Assembly: GCF_932274485.2 (NCBI RefSeq)
Contig: NC_065880.2
Span: 8,347,695-8,411,694 of the forward strand
Length of the DNA: 64,000 nucleotides
DNA from: Patella vulgata
Taxonomy: Eukaryota; Mollusca; Gastropoda; Patellidae
Reading direction: 5' to 3'
Within the stretch, counting starts at the first letter, position 1. Each line of letters opens with the position of its first letter. The notes below the pieces were generated by a model. It did no database searches and had not been told where the DNA came from. It saw only the letters and a program-made list of their open reading frames with translations. Below are positions 11,096 through 21,734 of this stretch, piece by piece. Both the position numbers and the translations under genes were made by a program.

Positions 11096-11238
11096 TGGAA
11101 GCAGACATTATACTTAAACCACCAAGAGACGGACGCAACCAAAATTAATATCTTACTGATGCGTTCTCAACGGAAGTGCTTATGCTAGGTTCTCACTGAA
11201 GTGCGATGCGTTACGATAGGATTGTCTCTATTGAGTCC

Positions 11239-11457
11239 GTCAGTGGCGCAGAACGGAGGGCCTGACAAGGACAGCTGTCTAGTCCTTCGGATGAGACGAA
11301 AAACCGAGGTCCCGTGTATATATTGGAATGCACGTAAAAGATCCCCTGGCAGTTGGAATTCGATATAAGAATAGCACACTGTATAGCGTATGCCCGTCTT
11401 CATTAGCCCAGTATAGGAGCAGACCATAGGATGTTAAACCACATTTCATTTCATTTC
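11239..11457 (+). mobile_element. 5'-truncated SINE-B with 11-bp target duplication
   Basis: Flanked by CTATTGAGTCC at 11228-11238 and 11458-11468. Starts within the body (GTCAGTGGCGCAGAACGG), so first-strand synthesis stopped early, as in target-primed reverse transcription. Confidence 0.85.
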
Positions 11458-11660
11458 CTATTGAGTCCACGATCTGGTACGTTCGGATACGTTCGACACG
11501 ATTGCTACGACTGGCCTCAATATATGATAAGACCTGATAGTATCACTACGATTACTCTACGATTAAAACCACGATTTCAATCGCAGCACGAATCGTGATA
11601 TTGGGAACCTAGCATTACAGAAACGATTGCCTAAAATTACCAATTTATGAGACAATGGTG

Positions 11661-11664
<4 letters not shown>

Positions 11665-11696
<32 letters not shown>

Positions 11697-11963
11697 AATG
11701 GGGTTTAACGTCCACTCGACACAAACAAGGTCATTTCGGGACCAGACATATGGTTTAATTTTATTTCAATAATTCGCATGCGCGTAGGGGTCTTTAGCAG
11801 TGGGAGGAAACCGGAGGACCCGGAGAAAACCCACGAGGTTGGACAGGCGACCCCACTCCTTGTCACGTACAACCGGGGATTCGAAACCACGCCAGTTGAC
11901 TCAATGACAGGCTTTATGATACAGCACGCACGTGCTAACCATTCGGCCATCCAACCCCCCGGT
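11665..11963 (-). mobile_element. full-length SINE-A
   Basis: (GA)n 11665-11693, 3' block, central block, and head ending GCTAACCATTCGGCCATCC on plus. Good reference copy. No clear target duplication. Confidence 0.85.
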
Positions 11964-11969
11964 AGGCTA

Positions 11970-12485
11970 GACGTTAGTGTCTATAGTCTTGTGGATGTTC
12001 CACGTTTCTTACTAAGTTATAGATACACCGAACCTTCAACTAAATATTAATCCCCGAAACGTTTTTTATTGAAAAGACAACGTTTACGTTAATGTGTAAA
12101 ATTCCCGTAAAAATCACGTTTAGACGTAAAACAAGAAACGAGTGAGTGAAAGAGTTTATGTAAAATGCCGCGTCGTTTCATTAGTCGCCATCTTGAATTG
12201 GAGTAAGGAAACAAATGGCGACCTTAATGCCGCAATTGAACAATGCTATTTAAACAATGGAAGCAAGATGGCGATGTCTGAGGCTATAAAAGAGAACAAG
12301 AATTCAACCCGAGGGAAATCTACAAGTCTAAGTTTTATTACACTATCAATTATCCAAACTTTGTACACGTATTATATCAATACTGTAGGAAAGTTTAAAA
12401 TTATATAGCTCCCACGCTTGTCGTGGCTAAGGCAGTTGTAGGCAGGACTCGTGTAATGATGGATATTCTCAAATAATGCATAATT
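11970..12485. other. no recognised gene
   Basis: An 88-codon plus ORF (12142-12408) has no recognisable motif. It has modest GC and no visible splice context. Confidence 0.3.
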
Positions 12486-12498
12486 ATGTACTATTATA

Positions 12499-12865
12499 GG
12501 GATCACGTGGCTAAGTGGGTAAGATGCTGGCTCGCTAGCCTGGAGGTCGGGTGTTCGATCCCTGCATTGGCCGAGAAAGTTCATTCAGATTTTCCGGCGT
12601 GGTATCCCCTTGTCAGTGATGCAGGATGGAGAACAGTTGTCTATTCGTTCGGGTGAGACGAAATACCGAGGTCCCGTGTACACATTGGCGTGCACGTAAA
12701 AGATCCCTTGGTAGTTGGAATTCGATATAAGAGTAGGGCGTAGCGCCGCTGCCCGGGCAAAATTTCCCTCATAGCACACTGTATGGTGTATGCCCGTCTT
12801 CATTAGCCCAGGTTAGTAGCAGAACAGTAGGACGTTAACCCCCATTTCATAACATATCATATCAC
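12499..12865 (+). mobile_element. SINE-B copy with 11-bp flank repeat
   Basis: Flanks GTACTATTATA and GTATTATTATA (one difference). Head ACGTGGCTAAGTGGGTAAG, box B GGTGTTCGATCCC. A short deletion lies near ATGGAGAACAG. Confidence 0.85.
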
Positions 12866-12878
12866 GTATTATTATATG

Positions 12879-13382
12879 TTAAATCGCTAATATTTGGGAC
12901 TTAGAAATTGACACAAATGGGTCGCAACGCATATAATAATGTAATATGAATGTATATAAACTGATTTACATTCAGTCGTTTCTGTTTTTACTGTAATTTC
13001 TAATCAGTTATGTTCGGCGAAATACGTCAGACGTCTCAGTCGAATAGCAATCTCTAACGTCAGGTTATTCCAGTCTACAACGATAGTATTTATTGTGCAT
13101 GCTCTCCAGATACGACTATGGCGCCACCGTTTGACATGACTTGTGGAATATGTCTAGCCTCGTTCTCCGAGTCCATTGTTACAAATGGCAATGAAACGCA
13201 TTATGGTACACGATTCGTGTACCGATGGTAAAATGTTTATTTTGTCTTAAATATTGAATATCAGAAGCCCACCTTTTCACGATACGATAACAACACCAAT
13301 GTTGATTTAAATTAACAAATAAATCGAGTTTTCAATGTCGAAGACTTTGGATGATATTGAGTTAGAGCCTTAGCTACTTTAG
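12879..13382 (-). mobile_element. MITE-2 copy, near full length
   Basis: Starts TTAAATCGCTAATATTTGGG and ends GAGTTAGAGCCTTAGCTAC, the inverted ends of the family. The interior matches 49870-50560 throughout. A second TTAGCTACTTTAA end fragment sits at 13403-13415. Confidence 0.8.
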
Positions 13383-13409
13383 GTTGGGGGGTTGGATGAG
13401 ACTTAGCTA

Positions 13410-13970
13410 CTTTAATAATAGGTGGTAAACAACAGTCCGGTTGCCGGTTAGCGATACCCTGACATGTTTACCCAATGCTTGTCCCATGGGTGTTTTCCGG
13501 GTTGTCCAGTATTTTTCTAGTATACTTTCCATATATAAATAAAATAAAACTAAGTACAAACAATCTCCAAACCATTAGACAAAAGTCGAAGGGCTAAAAA
13601 ACGGTATAGGCAAAATAGTGTAATCAGCAAATGGACTGTTCACCGTGTATACCACATTTGCCATACTTTTAATGGAAATAACCAGCCGATAAATATTATT
13701 AAATGTATCTTTAATAATAAGTGGTAAATATTGATATATCTAGTAAATACAAGCAGTATATATAATTATTTACACCACATACTTTATCAAATTTAATACT
13801 CGTCGCCTCGGATTATATCTTTACCGGTCGGTCGTGAACATATATCACCAGAAAATACCAAGTTTCGTCTTTGAGTGGCATTTAATAATAGAGCAGTAGC
13901 ACACTAAAGCGTATATATGGCAGAATAATTACTGGTTTATTAACATGGAACGTTTCGACGATGGCATTCT
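13410..13970. other. nothing recognised
   Basis: AT-rich, no long ORF. Two TTTAATAATA-GTGGTAAA-like stretches (about 13412 and 13710) suggest a relic repeat. Confidence 0.3.
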
Positions 13971-13983
13971 CCTCAATATCAAG

Positions 13984-14331
13984 GGGGATCACGTGGCTAA
14001 GTGGGTGAGACACTGGCTCGCTAGCCTGGAGGTCTGGTGTTCCATCCCTGCATTAGCCGAGAAAGTCCATCCCGATTTTCCAGCGTGGTTTTTCCCTTGT
14101 CAGTGATGCAGGACGGAGTGCCTGACAAGGACAGCTGTCTAGTCGTTCGGATGGGACGAAAAACCGAGGACCCGTGTACACATTGGCGTGCACGTAAAAG
14201 ATCCCTTGGCAGTTGGAATTCGATATAAGAGTAGGCCGTAGTGCCGCTGCTCGGGCAAAATTTCCGTCATAGCACACTGTATTAGCCCAGTTTAAGAGCA
14301 GGACAGTAGGACGTTAAACCCCATTTCATTT
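13984..14331 (+). mobile_element. SINE-B with 13-bp target duplication
   Basis: Flanked by CCTCAATATCAAG at 13971-13983 and 14332-14344. Complete head and body; the stretch between GCACACTGTAT and TAGCCCAG lacks about 20 bp. Confidence 0.9.
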
Positions 14332-14512
14332 CCTCAATATCAAGTAATCAAATTCGAGGGTTAGCAACTCGATCATTCGGAAATATCTACCCAGTTATCC
14401 TAGAGGTTCCGTTCCTAGACGGGGGAGGTTGAGGGTGGGGGTACAATTACCTTGTACAACATTATATAACCGACAGTGGAGAAATGAAATTTCAGAGTAA
14501 GGGCTACGAACC

Positions 14513-14570
14513 CGATCACCTTCGTCTATTAGTGTTTAATGCCTGCTGCCATCAATGTGATATCGCAGAC
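14513..14570 (-). repeat. dispersed tail motif, inverted copy
   Basis: Inverse of 3957-4015 with one or two changes (GTCTATTAGTGTTTAATGCC on plus). It is split from its continuation at 14746 by a SINE-A. Confidence 0.7.
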
Positions 14571-14745
14571 AGAGAGATAGAGAGGGGAATTGGGTTTAAC
14601 GTCCACTCGACACAAACTAGGTCATTTCGGGACTAACATATTGTCAATTTTGTTTCAATAATTCGCTTGCGCGTAGGTGTCTTTAGCAGTGTGTGTGGGG
14701 GGGGGGGGGGGCGGAGGACCCGGAGAAAACCCACGAGGATGGACA
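14571..14745 (-). mobile_element. 5'-truncated SINE-A with 12-bp target duplication
   Basis: Flanked by GATATCGCAGAC at 14559-14570 and 14746-14757. Contains an expanded G run at about 14697-14711. The head is missing. Confidence 0.85.
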
Positions 14746-14759
14746 GATATCGCAGACAA

Positions 14760-15300
14760 TTTGTCTTATTTTTAGTATGCTTAGCGTATCCCCAAGCCAC
14801 CCATACAAGAAAGCATCTTATACCAACCGTCGACTAATGCCATTCCAGAGTTTAGGTTATGAATTCGATCACTCATCCGTTCCAGATAAGCAGGCATGAT
14901 ACACCAGCCGTTCTTAATTGTCGACCAACTGGTTCAAGAATCCCGTAGAACGTTCTCGGGCAATACCGAGATCGAATTCGGGACCTACTGGTTAGTGAGA
15001 GATCGCCTTACTCACCGAGCCAGCCCGGTTTGTTTTGGGTTTGTTTTGTTTTTTTTCTTTGGGGTTTTTTGTTTTGTTTTTTTGTTGTTTTTTTTTGGGG
15101 CGGGGGGGGGAGATTTTATTTGCGGAAGCAATGCTGAAGCAATGATAACATTTGAAAATATACTAGTAGTGATATATCTTTACTCAGTGTGACATAGCCA
15201 AGCAATCAGACAGTAACAGTCACGCAATCTGCCCATACATAGTAAATGAGATAGCATTAAATTACGTGCCAAACGACTATATCATTTGTTTTTGGTGTTT
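14760..15300. other. no recognised gene; G/T-rich homopolymer zone
   Basis: 15028-15112 is almost pure T and G, ending in a long G run. The ORFs across it are low-complexity artefacts. Confidence 0.4.
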
Positions 15301-15301
15301 T

Positions 15302-15448
15302 GTTGGCGATATCACTTCACCATGGAAGAGGATAGATATACACACTACATCATTATATTGACAAGTGTTGATGTTATCTCTTTTTGACAATGCAGCGCCA
15401 TAGTGGTAGTAGTAGTATATATATGGTAGTAGTAGTAGTAGTAGTAGG
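15302..15448. repeat. weak tail motif and (TAG)n microsatellite
   Basis: GGCGATATCACTTCACCATGG resembles the dispersed tail. (TAG)n runs lie at 15402-15417 and 15427-15447. Confidence 0.45.
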
Positions 15449-15469
15449 GAGATGACGTGACCTAAATGG

Positions 15470-15830
15470 GACTACAACTTTAATCCGATACAAACCATAA
15501 AATAACTACTACTTGAATTCGAAAAACAAACCATAAAATGACTTGAACTAAATGGTACTAAAAGCATAAAATGAATAAATGGGACTACAACTTTAATCCG
15601 AAAAACAAACCATAAAATGACTTGAACGAAATCGGCTACAACTTTAATCCGATATAAATGTTAAATGACTTGAGCGGAAAGGGACTACAACTCTAATAAG
15701 ACACAAATAATAAAATGACTTAAGCGCAATGGGACTACAATTTTAATAAAACACAAACGATAAAATGACTTGAACGAAATGGGACTACAACTTTAATACG
15801 ACACAAATGATAAAGTAAGTATAAAGTAAG
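15470..15830. repeat. minisatellite of about 50 bp
   Basis: Units built on GGGACTACAACTTTAAT, CGACACAAATGATAAA and ATGACTTGAACGAAA; about seven units, some shortened. Confidence 0.8.
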
Positions 15831-15834
15831 AAGA

Positions 15835-16320
15835 TTGCCGGTGAGAGCCTGATCGTTACATAATAAACCACCACCACAGGTTTCAGTCTGTCTTCATCAA
15901 TTATTTAAAATCAATTAGATGTGAGAAGCGAAATCTTGTAGTGACAAATCTCAGTTGATTTCAATGTTATAACATACAACAAGAGGTGTAAGAAAACTAA
16001 TAAAATATTCATATTTTGACAAACACACATTACGCTATGCTAAAAGTGCTAGGTTTCTGATCTAACCATTCTGACTGAAAAAAGACTCTAAAAAATATTT
16101 GAATCCAAGTCAAACGATTGACACCCATGCGCCATTAGGTGTAATAATATCTATAAAATTATTCACATTTTGAAAAACTGACATTGTGGTATGCTAAAAT
16201 TGACAAGTTTCTGGCGTAACCTTTCTGACTAAAACAACAAACACCAACAATATTTTTATTAAAATGAAACGACTGACTGCCTTTATAGACCAACTGGGCA
16301 AATAGAGACACCTGTTGACC
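15835..16320. other. nothing recognised; diverged duplication
   Basis: Two related segments (about 16000-16080 and 16155-16240) share CATATTTTGACAAAC and TATGCTAAAA motifs, suggesting an old duplication. Confidence 0.35.
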
Positions 16321-16321
16321 A

Positions 16322-16675
16322 TAGAGCCCCGGTGGCTAAGTGAGTAAGACGCTGGCTGGCTAGCCCGCAGATCGCGGGTTCGATCTCTGTATTGACCGAG
16401 AAACCATAAATTCTGTTATGGAGTCAACTGGCGTGGTGGCGATTCCCGAGTTGTACGTGACAAGGAGTAGGGTCGCCTGTCCAACCTCGTGGGTTTTCTC
16501 CGGACTTTCCGATTTCCCCCTACTGCTAAAGACCCCTACGTGCAAGCGAATAATTGAAATAAAAGTGAACCATATGTTACTCCCGAAATGAGCTAGTTTT
16601 TGTCGAGTGGAAGTTAACACCACCCCCCCCCCCTCTATCTCTCTCTCCCCCTCTCTCTCTCTCTGAAATCAACCA
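16322..16675 (+). mobile_element. chimeric SINE: SINE-B head joined to SINE-A body
   Basis: 16322-16400 is a SINE-B tRNA-like head (GGTGGCTAAGTGAGTAAG, GCGGGTTCGATCTC). From about 16408 it continues as SINE-A (AGTCAACTGGCG, then central and 3' blocks) to a C/CT-rich tail. Either a fused source or one SINE inserted into another with loss of the ends. Confidence 0.7.
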
Positions 16676-16679
16676 GACC

Positions 16680-17100
16680 ATATTAGCTTTTACTCCGACC
16701 GTGTAACAGTGAAACACAGCTATAGCCGTGATATCAAACCTAGCTGCAGACGAGAATCACAGCGGATTCAAAACTTCCAGACTATAGAATTTTAAAATTT
16801 GATGAATCGAAACATTTGTGACAGATTATGATATATAGGTCTGTTGAACTCATGTGTTGTAGACGACAATTAGAGGATAATTAATTATTTAAACAAACGA
16901 TGTGTTATGACTGTGATGGCATACACCAAGTCCGTCAAATTTTGAATATTTTATAAGTTCTGTAATGCTTTATGAGTTTCAGACATTCAGTTGTTGATGC
17001 CCGACTCATCAGATAACTGAATTACAATTATATGCCAACAAACAAACAGATGAAAACATAAAGGGAAAACATAAAAGGGAACTGGGTCTATAAATAAAAC
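16680..17100. other. nothing recognised
   Basis: AT-rich, without ORF or inverted ends. Confidence 0.3.
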
Positions 17101-17106
17101 AAATGA

Positions 17107-17520
17107 GAGAGGGAGAGATGGGGTTTAACGTCCACTCGACACAAACTAGGTCATTTAGGGGTCTTTAGCAGTGGGGGGAAACCGGAGGACTCAGAGAAAA
17201 CTCACAATGTTGGACAGGCAACCCTACTCCTTGTCATGTACAACCAGGGAATCAAAACTATGCCAGTTGACTCAATAACAGACTGTATGAGACTGTATGA
17301 TACAAGTTCCACTCAAAAACTAGGTCATTTCGGGACTAACATATGGTTTAATTCTATTTCAATAATTCGCTTGCGCGTAGGGGTCTTTAGCAGTGGGGGG
17401 AAACCGGAGGACCCGGAGAAAACGAAGTTGAACAGGCGACCCTACTCCTTGTTACGTACAACCGGGGATTCGAAACCACGACAGTTGACTCAATGACAGG
17501 TCTTATGATACAACGCTCAA
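17107..17520 (-). mobile_element. two partial SINE-A copies in tandem
   Basis: Copy one 17107-17295, copy two 17308-17516, both inverted, each with 3' block, central block and head pieces. The first has lost part of the central region. Confidence 0.75.
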
Positions 17521-17679
17521 TGACAAAACAAATGAAAACATAAAAAGGAACTAAAACAAATGAAAACATTGAACTGGGTCTATAAATAAAACAAATGAAA
17601 ATAACACAAACATAATAATGAAATAATATAGAGCTTACCCCTCCCCCTCCCCCACCCCATTTTTTCTGTCTCAACTTTG

Positions 17680-17800
17680 GATAATGAAGACATCCATAAC
17701 CCATAAGGTGTGCTTTGACAAAGTGGTGGTTCTGATAACTCATGAGAGAAATTTTGCGCGGACCTCGGCGCTATGGCCTACTCTTATATCGTAATCCAAC
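17680..17800 (-). mobile_element. SINE-B fragment
   Basis: GAGAGAAATTTTGCGCGGAC and CTACTCTTATATCG match the SINE-B body. It abuts the SGNH locus just before its TATA box. Confidence 0.6.
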
Positions 17801-17840
17801 TGCTTACACTAGTCAATCAGGTCTAGAGTGTCAAGCACAG

Positions 17841-17850
17841 TATATAAAAC
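17841..17850 (+). promoter_or_regulatory. TATA-like box upstream of the SGNH ORF
   Basis: TATATAAAAC lies about 41 bp before the ATG. With usual metazoan spacing, transcription would start about 10 nt before the ATG, giving a very short leader. AT-rich sequence makes chance matches common. Confidence 0.35.
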
Positions 17851-17881
17851 CACAAACAAAATAGTCTAATCATTCTTCATC

Positions 17882-18550
17882 ATGGCCGGTAAACTGAACG
17901 TCGCACTAACTGGATCATCCTACATCAGACATCTCCAGAAGTACGCCAAGAAAACAAAACAACCGATCCACAATTGCCACAACATACTGGACTACGGAGT
18001 AAGTGGGGCCAGGGTTTCATCATGCAGAAGTAGACTGAGCCGAATATCCAAAGCCACAGATATAGCACTTGTTTATATCGGGGGCAATGACATTCAGCCC
18101 GACACCAACCCCGGAATACTTGCTGACCATATCATCGAGGTCATGCTAGCCATTCAGGGCAGAGTCGGGATGATTCCTGTCATTTGGATAAATTCCTACC
18201 CAAGGCTTAAACCCAGATACTTCGCTGGTCCTCTCGAGTATATTCATATACAAGAGAAGTTAAATCAGCACATGCTGAGGAAACTGGCCTCATACCCCAT
18301 GTTGCACTACGGGGGAACTTACTCCTACCAGAAAAAGAACTGGAGAACGGCCTCAGAAAAGATGCTACAGAAAGATATGATCCACCTGAACGACAGAGAA
18401 CACCAAAATCTACTGGACATGATTCGAATTATGATAGACGAAAGTGCCCAACACTATTATGGGATAGATAAGCCCTACCAATGCATAGGTAAACCATGGA
18501 AGATTGACAACTGCCTAAGTCTCTTCCATGAATCAACCAGTATCTTTTAA
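17882..18550 (+). CDS. SGNH/GDSL-type hydrolase-like protein, 222 aa
   Basis: Seen: an uninterrupted 222-codon ORF, clearly more GC-rich than its surroundings, with an ATG in good context (A at -3, G at +4). SGNH-fold hallmarks appear in order: block I GSS at residues 11-13 (candidate nucleophile Ser13), a Gly-containing turn GVSGAR at 39-44, block III GGND at 67-70 (Asn69), and block V DMIH at 165-168 (Asp165, His168). All four catalytic positions are therefore present. There is no signal peptide or membrane segment, so an intracellular product is likely. Known: this fold covers esterases, lipases and acetylhydrolases, and SGNH domains are also carried by some retrotransposons (Ngaro-type YR elements; ORF1 of some CR1-like LINEs). 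Inferred: either a host hydrolase gene, possibly retro-derived, or the surviving ORF of a mobile element. The downstream tail repeat (19234-19290) favours a mobile history. No reverse transcriptase or recombinase ORF lies beside it. Substrate unknown. Confidence 0.62.
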   Translation: MAGKLNVALTGSSYIRHLQKYAKKTKQPIHNCHNILDYGVSGARVSSCRSRLSRISKATDIALVYIGGNDIQPDTNPGILADHIIEVMLAIQGRVGMIPVIWINSYPRLKPRYFAGPLEYIHIQEKLNQHMLRKLASYPMLHYGGTYSYQKKNWRTASEKMLQKDMIHLNDREHQNLLDMIRIMIDESAQHYYGIDKPYQCIGKPWKIDNCLSLFHESTSIF

Positions 18551-18659
18551 AATGTATAATCAATCATTATTATAATCCATAAGTAATTTATTATTCTCAT
18601 TATCACCATTAAATTCATGAGTAATTTATCATTCTTATTATTTATCTGCAATTCAGTTT

Positions 18660-18718
18660 TTTTTTGTTTTTTTTTTTTATTTTTTATTTGATTCGATTCC
18701 CCGCCCCCCCCCCCCACG
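18660..18718. repeat. poly-T and poly-C tracts
   Basis: Homopolymers between the SGNH ORF and the candidate second exon. Confidence 0.7.
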
Positions 18719-18793
18719 AAGCCTTACTAGACGAAATAACCATAAAATCAAAGTAAGATCAAATACTCTCTCTTCTCTAGCTTTCTTTTTCAG

Positions 18794-18937
18794 GTGCTGG
18801 ATTCTTCCTTCAGAGAACCAACAATAAAAGGAATGAATAACAGAAATAAAGATGTAACAACGCCACAATACCGGACAACATACCCAAATGGAAGGAAGAA
18901 TGGACCAGGACTCATACTCACCAACAAAGCCCCAAGG
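18794..18937 (+). other. possible second exon downstream of the SGNH ORF
   Basis: A pyrimidine-rich run (about 18769-18793) ending in TTTTTCAG looks like a 3' splice site. It is followed by an open frame of about 48 codons with a balanced composition, unlike nearby low-complexity DNA, ending in TAG at about 18937. A candidate 5' splice site (AG/GTAAAC) lies inside the SGNH ORF near 18488. It is equally possible that the SGNH ORF ends at its own stop and this is 3' UTR. No family was recognised in this short stretch. Confidence 0.25.
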
Positions 18938-19233
18938 TAGAGTTGCACCGCCCTGCCATTCTACCGGACAGAACGACCAGACCAACCCAAACGACCCAAA
19001 ATATATATATATGTACATATTATGTCTTTGTCTGTGAAAATGTCCGTCTTTGTCCATGTCTGTTGCGTCAAATCGCATGCTTGTAAATGTCTACTAACAC
19101 CTGTTTCGTCCTTTGCACATGTTATCCTACTGTTGTTTATTGTCCTGTGTACATATATATGAAAACCTAACCATCCTAATATTTCTCACTAACCACATTG
19201 TAAATTAATGCACTTTGAACACATAACATGTAA

Positions 19234-19300
19234 TTGTCTGCGATATCACCTCGGTGGAAGCGGACGTAAAACACAACTAACAAGTAGTAGTAGTAGTGCT
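19234..19300 (+). repeat. dispersed 3'-tail motif with (TAG)n
   Basis: The block TGTCTGCGATATCACC, then GGTGGAAGCGGACG and a TAAAACACAA run, ends in TAGTAGTAGTAG. Close relatives occur at 3957-4015, 14513-14570 (inverted) and 30606-30645, and a weaker one at 15302-15336. A conserved 3' end followed by a simple repeat is typical of LINE or SINE tails. Here it closes the SGNH locus. Confidence 0.5.
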
Positions 19301-19530
19301 AAATTGAAAGAAAATGAAGTATTAATAATAGATGAAGGCCTAACTGCAGACAGTCTATGTTAGACCCCAGTCAATCTTTTATATCCTATTTTATTTATCG
19401 GGAAATAAATAGCTTAATTCTGAATTATCCTTTTCAAAACAAGGTAGCACAATCGAATTAGAAGCATTTAATGCCAAGGACATCTGATATCAAGTTGAGC
19501 AAAATCCAACAATATTCCAGTCTGGGATAT
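19300..19530. other. nothing recognised
   Basis: AT-rich DNA between the SGNH tail repeat and a (GA)n tract. Confidence 0.3.
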
Positions 19531-19540
19531 TTTACAAAAT

Positions 19541-19543
19541 AAA

Positions 19544-19596
<53 letters not shown>

Positions 19597-19665
19597 GAGA
19601 GAGGGAGAGTTTAACGTCCACTTGACACAAACTAGGTCATTTCGGAACTAACACTGCTAATATTC
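19541..19665 (-). mobile_element. SINE-A 3' end with long (GA)n
   Basis: About 65 bp of (GA)n, then TTTAACGTCCACTTGACAC through GGAACTAACA. All upstream SINE sequence is missing. Confidence 0.65.
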
Positions 19666-19727
19666 TACATGTACATCCGTCCCTATTTGCAGTGAGTTCA
19701 TTTGGTACAGACATTGTAGGAAAGACA

Positions 19728-19880
19728 CAGAGAGAGATGGAGTTTAACGTCCACTCGACTAGGTCATTTCGGGACTAACATATGGTTCAATTTTATTTTA
19801 ACAATTCGCTTGCGCGTAGGAGTCTTGTAGCAGTGGGAGGAAACTGGAGGACCCAGAGAAAACCCACGAGGATGGACAAA
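19728..19880 (-). mobile_element. SINE-A, 5' truncated
   Basis: Short GA stretch, 3' and central blocks, stopping at CACGAGGATGGACA, the same truncation point as the copy at 14571-14745. Confidence 0.7.
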
Positions 19881-20049
19881 TTAATTAACTCAGTGATAAG
19901 TGGTAAAAATCAGGGCACATTGCTTTGTACACGAGATATACCACGGCTTATAAATGAAAGAAGCGGTGGTTTAGCCTTGGACACCAGAAGCTGAGGCTAA
20001 CATATCTTTCAGATGGAACAGTGAGTCTGTGTATGGGTGGATTTGTTAC

Positions 20050-20384
20050 CAATCTGATTAAAATACAGATCTATATTTCATTTCGCTACATGAAGATCTG
20101 GCCAGTTGTAGTGGGGGACGCGTCAGGCGTCATACGAGAGGCTTTTGCCCCTATGGCGTCAGACATTTATTTGATTAACCAATCAGCTTAGATGTTTCTA
20201 GTGGGTTACCCACAGTTCCGTGAACTTCGCAGTAAAAGACCGTTTTATTGGCTAATCACTCACATCATCCAGGACGCGGGTTATATAACAACTCTTCCAG
20301 ATCCTAGTGTAGTAAAGACAAGTAAAACGAAATTTTGAACTATAAAAAACGAAATGAAATAGGATCTGTGTTTTAGTCAGATTG
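20050..20384. mobile_element. MITE-3 copy with near-perfect 9-bp target duplication
   Basis: Ends CAATCTGATTAAAATACAG and TGTTTTAGTCAGATTG; flanks ATTTGTTAC and TTTTGTTAC. 335 bp, non-coding. Confidence 0.85.
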
Positions 20385-20407
20385 TTTTGTTACAGAGGTG
20401 TTGTCTG

Positions 20408-20640
20408 AATGGAAATGAAATGAAATGAAATGGGGTTTAACTTCCTACTTTTCAACACAAACTGTGATGATGACGGCGGACATACACGGGCGTTTCCGCC
20501 TACTCTTAGTCATATTCCAACCGTCACTAGTTATTTTAGATGCATGTCAATGTTTACACGTGGCCCCGGTCTTTCGTCCAAACCGAACTACAAGGGGGTA
20601 ACACAGAAACATCCAGAGGAACTTTCTTATCTGTGAGCCA
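20408..20640 (-). mobile_element. diverged SINE-B
   Basis: (GAAAT)n, then GGGGTTTAACTTCCTAC and CGGACATACACGGGC through GTTTACACGTGG; strongly diverged. Confidence 0.6.
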
Positions 20641-20945
20641 CCGCCTCACACACTCAATCACCGTCCTACACACCCAACTACAAACACCCAACCACCGTCT
20701 CACACACTCAACCAAACGTCTCACACACTTAACCACCGTCTCATACACCCAACTACAAACACTCAACCATCGTCTCACACACTCAACCAACGTCTCACAC
20801 ACTTAACCACTGCCTCACACATTCAATCACCATCTCACACACTTAACCACCTTCTCACACACCTTACTACAAACACTCAACCACCGTCTCACACACTCAA
20901 CCAACGTCTCGCACACTTAACCACTGCCTCACACACCCAACCACC
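20640..20945. repeat. CTCACACACTCAACCA minisatellite
   Basis: Units of about 22 bp (CGTCTCACACACTCAACCA type) with ACCCAACTACAAAC variants giving a higher-order period. Open frames here come from the repeat. Confidence 0.85.
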
Positions 20946-21194
20946 GTGATTCTCAAGTTGTTTAAATACATAAGCTTTGCACTTCGGACGTGAGATACCA
21001 AGCCGTACACTATATAATACAGTGGATTTAGTCCAGTAAGTCTTGGTCATTTAAACTGTGTTACGTGTGTCGATATAAAACAGGACCGATAACCCAGTTA
21101 TCTCACCGTCATACACAGACTTAATGACATTTCCTTTGTAGACATTCGATAGTCCCATCGTGTCTAAATTAATCATTATATTGTTACATTTGCC

Positions 21195-21535
21195 GATATT
21201 TAAGTACGAAGATGTGTCTAGTATAGAAATGGAATATTAAAATACGGGATATGTAAAGTTTAGAAATGTGATATTTAAATACGAAGATGTGTCTAGTATA
21301 GAAATGGTTTATTTAAATACGAAGATAGGTCTAATATAGAAATGGTTTATTTAAATACGAAGATGGGTCTAATATAGAAATGAAGTATTTAAATACGAAG
21401 ACATGTCTAGTATGTGAATGAAGTATTTAAGTACGAAGATATGTCTAATATAGAAATGGGATATTTAAATACGAAGATATGTCTAGTATGTGAATGAAGT
21501 ATTTAAATACGAAAATATGTCTAGTATGGACATGT
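21195..21535. repeat. about 39-bp minisatellite
   Basis: Units ATTTAAATACGAAGAT, GTGTCTAGTATAGAAATG; roughly eight to nine, with small variations. Confidence 0.85.
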
Positions 21536-21734
21536 GATATCTTCTCAATTTCTGCGACATTGCTTTGATCTGAACGAAATATGGAATCGAAATGACGTGT
21601 TATTTTATCAAGAAATAGTTCAATTTGACGCAATTTTTAATTACATTACCTGGTGTTGATATATTGGTGTTTGTTTAAATCCAACCAAATCTGTTCGTTG
21701 CCGCCCCTAATAAGTACACCTATACGTAGTATTA

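Noticed and set aside
16322-16400. Possible true tRNA gene
   Set aside because: Boxes A and B are present, but it lies in a SINE head followed by SINE body, and no complete cloverleaf with an anticodon arm was convincing.
21195-21535. CRISPR-like regular repeats
   Set aside because: The units are contiguous tandem copies without unique spacers, in a eukaryotic setting.
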